DNA from: Candidatus Omnitrophota bacterium
GTDB lineage: Bacteria; Omnitrophota; Gorgyraeia; B26-G9
NCBI GenBank assembly: GCA_022013205.1
Contig: JAKLQT010000262.1
Coordinates: 1 to 17,539, forward strand
DNA length: 17,539 nt
Direction of reading: 5' to 3'
Below, one piece after another: positions 14,556 through 17,539 of this stretch. Below the pieces are notes generated by a model. The model ran no database searches. It saw only the letters and a program-made list of their open reading frames with translations, and had not been told where the DNA came from. Each line of letters starts with the position of its first letter. The first letter of the stretch is position 1. Both the position numbers and the translations under genes were made by a program.

Positions 14556-15407
14556 ATGAAAATAATTCGTAGTATTGCCAGTATGCAAAACCGCGTTAAA
14601 GAAATGCGCAAAAAGGCCAAAAGAATCGGCTTTGTGCCAACCATGGGCTATCTCCACCCTGGACACATGAGTTTAGCTCACCAGTCTGTCAAAGAGTGCG
14701 ATATTACAGTAATGAGTATTTATGTTAACCCCTTGCAGTTCGGATCAGGTGAAGATTATGAAAAGTATCCGCGCGATTTGAAAAAGGATATTACACTATC
14801 AAAAAAGGCAGGGGTTGATTATCTGTTTGTTCCCTCAGATTATGTTATGTACCCTGAAGGATTTTCAAGTAAGGTTAGCGTAACTAATGTTACGCAAACA
14901 CTTTGCGGAGCATCAAGGCCAGGCCATTTTGAAGGTGTGGCCACTGTTGTTTTAAAGCTTTTTAACATTATAATGCCTGATGCGGCTTATTTCGGGCAGA
15001 AGGATGCTCAGCAGGCCATTATTATAAAGAAAATGGTCAAGGATCTGAATATGCCGATAGAAATAAAAGCGTTACCTATTGTGCGTGAAGAGAGTGGACT
15101 GGCTATGAGTTCGCGCAATGCTTATTTAAGCGAACCGCAGAAACTGCAGGCTCTGAGTCTATATCAGGCCTTATCAAAAGCAAGGCAGCTGATACGCCAG
15201 GGAGAGTGCAGTAAAGTGAAAATAATTTCTGCAATGAAAAGATTGATTCTTCGAGAGAAGTCTGTTAAAATAGATTACATTGCTATTGTTGATGCTGAGA
15301 AACTTTCGATTAAAAAAATTATCAAGGGAAAGGTATTGATAGCGCTCGCGGTATTTATCGGTAAGGTGCGTTTAATTGATAATATTAAATTAAAAGTAAA
15401 GAAATAG
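14556..15407 (+). CDS. panC: Pantothenate synthetase
   Basis: ATP-dependent condensation of pantoate with beta-alanine to pantothenate, the coenzyme A precursor. The 283-residue nucleotidyltransferase-fold protein has FVPTMGYLHPGH with the HIGH-type His34 and His37, YVNPLQF, PGHFEGVATVV, FGQKDAQQ and MSSRNAYLS (184-192), the KMSKS-like loop. The start follows folK by 24 bases with only a weak AAAGA ribosome binding site. panB (pantoate supply), often next to panC, is absent from the window. Confidence 0.95.
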   Translation: MKIIRSIASMQNRVKEMRKKAKRIGFVPTMGYLHPGHMSLAHQSVKECDITVMSIYVNPLQFGSGEDYEKYPRDLKKDITLSKKAGVDYLFVPSDYVMYPEGFSSKVSVTNVTQTLCGASRPGHFEGVATVVLKLFNIIMPDAAYFGQKDAQQAIIIKKMVKDLNMPIEIKALPIVREESGLAMSSRNAYLSEPQKLQALSLYQALSKARQLIRQGECSKVKIISAMKRLILREKSVKIDYIAIVDAEKLSIKKIIKGKVLIALAVFIGKVRLIDNIKLKVKK

Positions 15408-15482
15408 TAATAGCCGCAAGCCGCATGACACAGGTAAAAAGCAAGAACAAAATAAGTAAATAGGTAAAGGAAGGTAATTGAA
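15408..15482 (+). other. Spacer between panC and panD
   Basis: Seventy-five bases without a gene. A-rich, ending in AAAGGAAGG as the panD ribosome binding site. No promoter, terminator or hairpin of note. Confidence 0.5.
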
Positions 15483-15872
15483 ATGCTGCGGATAATGTGC
15501 AAATCCAAAATACACCTGGCAACAGTAACTGACGCTAATCTCAAATATATGGGCAGCATAACAATAGACAAGAAACTATTGGAAGCCGCGGATATTTATC
15601 CTGATGAACGGGTGCAGGTGGTGAATCTTAATAACGGGGCAAGGGTCGAGACTTATGTTATGGAAGGTAAGGCCGGCAGCGGTGTGATATGCATGAATGG
15701 CCCGGCGGCACGATGGGCGCAAGTCGGAGATATTGTTATTATAATTTCTTACGGTTTGATGGATTCTAAACAGGCGAAAGCAAATAAGCAAAAAATCGTT
15801 TTTGTTGACAACAAGAACAGACAAATAAAGAGGAACTCAAATGATAAAAGAGCCGCATCTTCTCGACGATAA
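15483..15872 (+). CDS. panD: Aspartate 1-decarboxylase
   Basis: Pyruvoyl enzyme producing beta-alanine from aspartate for PanC. The 129-residue proenzyme begins MLRIMCKSKIHLATVT and has the self-processing site Gly24-Ser25 in YMGSITID, where Ser25 would become the pyruvoyl group. NGARVETYV, GSGVICMNGPAAR and GDIVIIISY complete the family pattern. A strong GGAAGG lies upstream of the ATG. The last 32 bases overlap nadA, so the basic C-terminal tail (NSNDKRAASSRR) is read from the first nadA codons in another frame. The core matches well; the tail is probably dispensable. Confidence 0.95.
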   Translation: MLRIMCKSKIHLATVTDANLKYMGSITIDKKLLEAADIYPDERVQVVNLNNGARVETYVMEGKAGSGVICMNGPAARWAQVGDIVIIISYGLMDSKQAKANKQKIVFVDNKNRQIKRNSNDKRAASSRR

Positions 15873-16830
15873 ACCATACTTATCAACACTCAAAAAAAGA
15901 ATTCTCGCGTTAAAGCAGGAAAAACAGGCAATAATTGTAGCGCATAATTATGAACGCCCGGAGGTGCAGCAAATAGCCGACATTCTCGGAGATTCGCTGG
16001 AACTAAGCCGCGCTGTGATGAAAGTAGATGCAAAAGTAGTGGTTTTCTGCGGAGTTCATTTTATGGCTGAAACCGCTTCTATTCTCAACCCTCAGAAAAA
16101 GATCCTTCTGCCTGTAAAAGAGGCAGGATGCCCGATGGCAGATATGATTGATCTCAAAGGCCTGCTGAAACTGAAAAAGGCTAATCCGGGGATTCCGGTG
16201 GTTTGCTACGTAAACTCATCTGCCCAGGTCAAAGCAGAAAGCGATGTTTGCTGTACATCCAGCAATGCACTGGAAATAGTAGCCTCTTTACCGCATAAAA
16301 AGGTTATATTCGTTCCGGACAGAAATCTGGGGTCTTATATTCAGTCAAAATTACCGGAAAAAAATATTTTGCTTTGGGAAGGGTTTTGCCCAACGCATAT
16401 GCGTATTTCCGAACAGGAAATAATAACATGTAAAAAACAGTACCCCAAGGCAAGTTTTATGGCTCATCCTGAATGCCCCCAAAGGCTGCTTAAGTATGCG
16501 GATTATATAGGATCTACGAGCGGGATGCTGAAATACGCAAAGAATACTAAAGCTAAGGAGATCATTGTCGGCACAGAACTGGGGATGATTTACAGGCTGA
16601 AAAGGGAAAATCCCGGTAAGAAATTTTACAGCCCGAGCGAGCATTTTATATGTGCGGATATGAAATTGACAACACTCGGCTGGCTTTTGCATAGTTTGGA
16701 AAATATGGTTTATGAAGTCAGTGTAAGTGAAAAAATAAGAAAAAAAGCAATAAAATCCCTAAATAAAATGCTAATGTGCCTGCCTGTGGAAAAAAAGAAA
16801 ACAAAAGAGGCGAAAAAAGTAAAAAGATGA
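15841..16830 (+). CDS. nadA: Quinolinate synthase
   Basis: Condenses iminoaspartate with dihydroxyacetone phosphate to quinolinate, the NAD precursor, using an oxygen-sensitive [4Fe-4S] cluster. The 329 residues hold the three expected cluster cysteines: Cys70 in FCGVHFM, Cys183 in WEGFCPTHMRI and Cys271 in FICADMKLTTL. They also hold AHNYERPEVQ, VCYVNSSAQVKA, SDVCCTSSNA, PDRNLGSYI, HPECP and GSTSGML. AGAGGAAC just before the ATG at 15841 supports this start, inside the end of panD. The C-terminus is strongly Lys-rich (EKKKTKEAKKVKR). The stop overlaps nadX as ATGA. Confidence 0.96.
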   Translation: MIKEPHLLDDKPYLSTLKKRILALKQEKQAIIVAHNYERPEVQQIADILGDSLELSRAVMKVDAKVVVFCGVHFMAETASILNPQKKILLPVKEAGCPMADMIDLKGLLKLKKANPGIPVVCYVNSSAQVKAESDVCCTSSNALEIVASLPHKKVIFVPDRNLGSYIQSKLPEKNILLWEGFCPTHMRISEQEIITCKKQYPKASFMAHPECPQRLLKYADYIGSTSGMLKYAKNTKAKEIIVGTELGMIYRLKRENPGKKFYSPSEHFICADMKLTTLGWLLHSLENMVYEVSVSEKIRKKAIKSLNKMLMCLPVEKKKTKEAKKVKR

Positions 16831-17539
16831 TTAAAATAGGTATTATCGGCTGCGGTGCTATAGGATCTTACCTTATTAGCTCCATTGACAAGAGATATAA
16901 AGGAAAAGTTAAGCTTGTCGGGGTCTGCGATATAGATAAAGGTAAAATATTAAAGCTAAACAGATTATTGAAAAAGAAGATAATTTATTGTTCACTGAAA
17001 ACGCTGGTTAAGCGCAGTGATCTGGTCATTGAAGCGGCTAACGCAATAACGGCTGTTGAGGTTCTAAAAGAAGCAATGGTTTCTGGGACTGACGTAATGA
17101 TAATGAGCGTCGGGGGGATACTGCTTAATCCGGGACTGCTGAAAAAAATAGAGAAAAAAAAGATGAAGCTTTATGTGCCAAGCGGTGCTATTGCCGCACT
17201 TGATGCTCTTAAGGCGGCAAAAGCAGGCAGGATTACCAGTGTCAGGATAACAACCCGAAAGCCTATTGCCGGCCTAATCGGTGCGCCTTACCTTAAAAGA
17301 AAGAATATTGACCTGAAAACTATTAAAACCGAGAGGGTAATTTTTCGGGGATCGGCATTAAAGGCAGTGGCTAATTTCCCTAAAAATATTAATGTTGCGG
17401 CAAGTTTGAGCCTTGCCGGTATAGGCCCTGAAAAAACCAGGGTGGAGATCGTCGCCAGCCCAAAAATAAAAAAAGATATACATACTATTGAAATTAATGT
17501 AGATTTTGGTACAATATTAAGTTGTACTGAAAACCTTCC
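16827..17539 (+). CDS. nadX: L-aspartate dehydrogenase (partial, 3' end missing)
   Basis: Oxidises aspartate to iminoaspartate with NAD(P)+, feeding NadA in place of the oxygen-using NadB oxidase. About 237 codons are present before the window ends; family members run to about 265. The N-terminus MIKIGIIGCGAIG is a Rossmann nucleotide site. VIEAANAI, PSGAIAALDALKAAK, TRKPIAGLIGAPY, NFPKNINVAASLSLAGIG and IHTIEINVDFG with the likely catalytic His219 match the aspartate dehydrogenase pattern, and the next residues CTENL agree with the expected ENxP ending. The start overlaps nadA as ATGA. Homoserine or other dehydrogenases are less likely given the nadA neighbour. Confidence 0.9.
   Translation, partial: MIKIGIIGCGAIGSYLISSIDKRYKGKVKLVGVCDIDKGKILKLNRLLKKKIIYCSLKTLVKRSDLVIEAANAITAVEVLKEAMVSGTDVMIMSVGGILLNPGLLKKIEKKKMKLYVPSGAIAALDALKAAKAGRITSVRITTRKPIAGLIGAPYLKRKNIDLKTIKTERVIFRGSALKAVANFPKNINVAASLSLAGIGPEKTRVEIVASPKIKKDIHTIEINVDFGTILSCTENL

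Overview
This window is almost entirely one strand of tightly packed anabolic genes. It opens with the 3' end of rpsI (ribosomal protein S9). After a gene-poor region of about 850 bases come, all on the + strand: argC-argJ-argB-argD-argF-argG-argH-lysA-dapF-dapA-dapB-dapL-folK-panC-panD-nadA, and a nadX that runs off the right edge. The base composition is moderate to low in GC. The mix of full arginine genes, the LL-diaminopimelate aminotransferase (DapL) lysine route and aspartate dehydrogenase plus NadA suggests an anaerobic, Gram-negative-type bacterium from an uncultured lineage. Omnitrophota is my best guess, from gene order and the style of the intergenic repeats. That placement is inference and was not tested.

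Layout. 1-96 is the rpsI tail. 97-491 holds no recognisable gene, but it has several inverted repeats and one 25-codon hydrophobic ORF lying exactly on a compound hairpin. A near-consensus sigma70-type promoter (TTGACG, 17 bases, TATAAT) sits at 492-520. It would produce a leader of about 420 nt packed with consecutive hairpins and a partly duplicated unit, ending at the argC ribosome binding site. 949-8910 is the arginine block (argCJBDFGH), 8903-14055 the lysine/diaminopimelate block (lysA, dapF, dapA, dapB, dapL), and 14052-17539 a cofactor block (folK, panC, panD, nadA, nadX). Many junctions overlap by 1 to 32 nt, so the genes are probably translationally coupled and co-transcribed. Longer gaps occur only at 6197-6298, 7475-7539, 12718-12894 and 15408-15482; the first three carry short repeats.

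How the genes work together. ArgJ makes N-acetylglutamate by transferring acetyl from acetylornithine. ArgB, ArgC and ArgD carry it to acetylornithine, ArgJ releases ornithine, and ArgF, ArgG and ArgH finish arginine. DapA, DapB, DapL, DapF and LysA convert aspartate semialdehyde and pyruvate to meso-diaminopimelate (for peptidoglycan) and lysine. NadX and NadA make quinolinate from aspartate without oxygen. PanD makes beta-alanine from aspartate and PanC joins it to pantoate. FolK acts in folate synthesis. Much of the cluster therefore draws on aspartate and glutamate.

I see no phage, transposase, CRISPR, defence or secondary-metabolite system here. The least explained parts are the non-coding leader before argC, the mini-ORF/hairpin at 368-445, the Lys/Ala-rich N-terminal extension of DapF with a nested 15-codon basic ORF, and two families of short repeats placed between operon genes.
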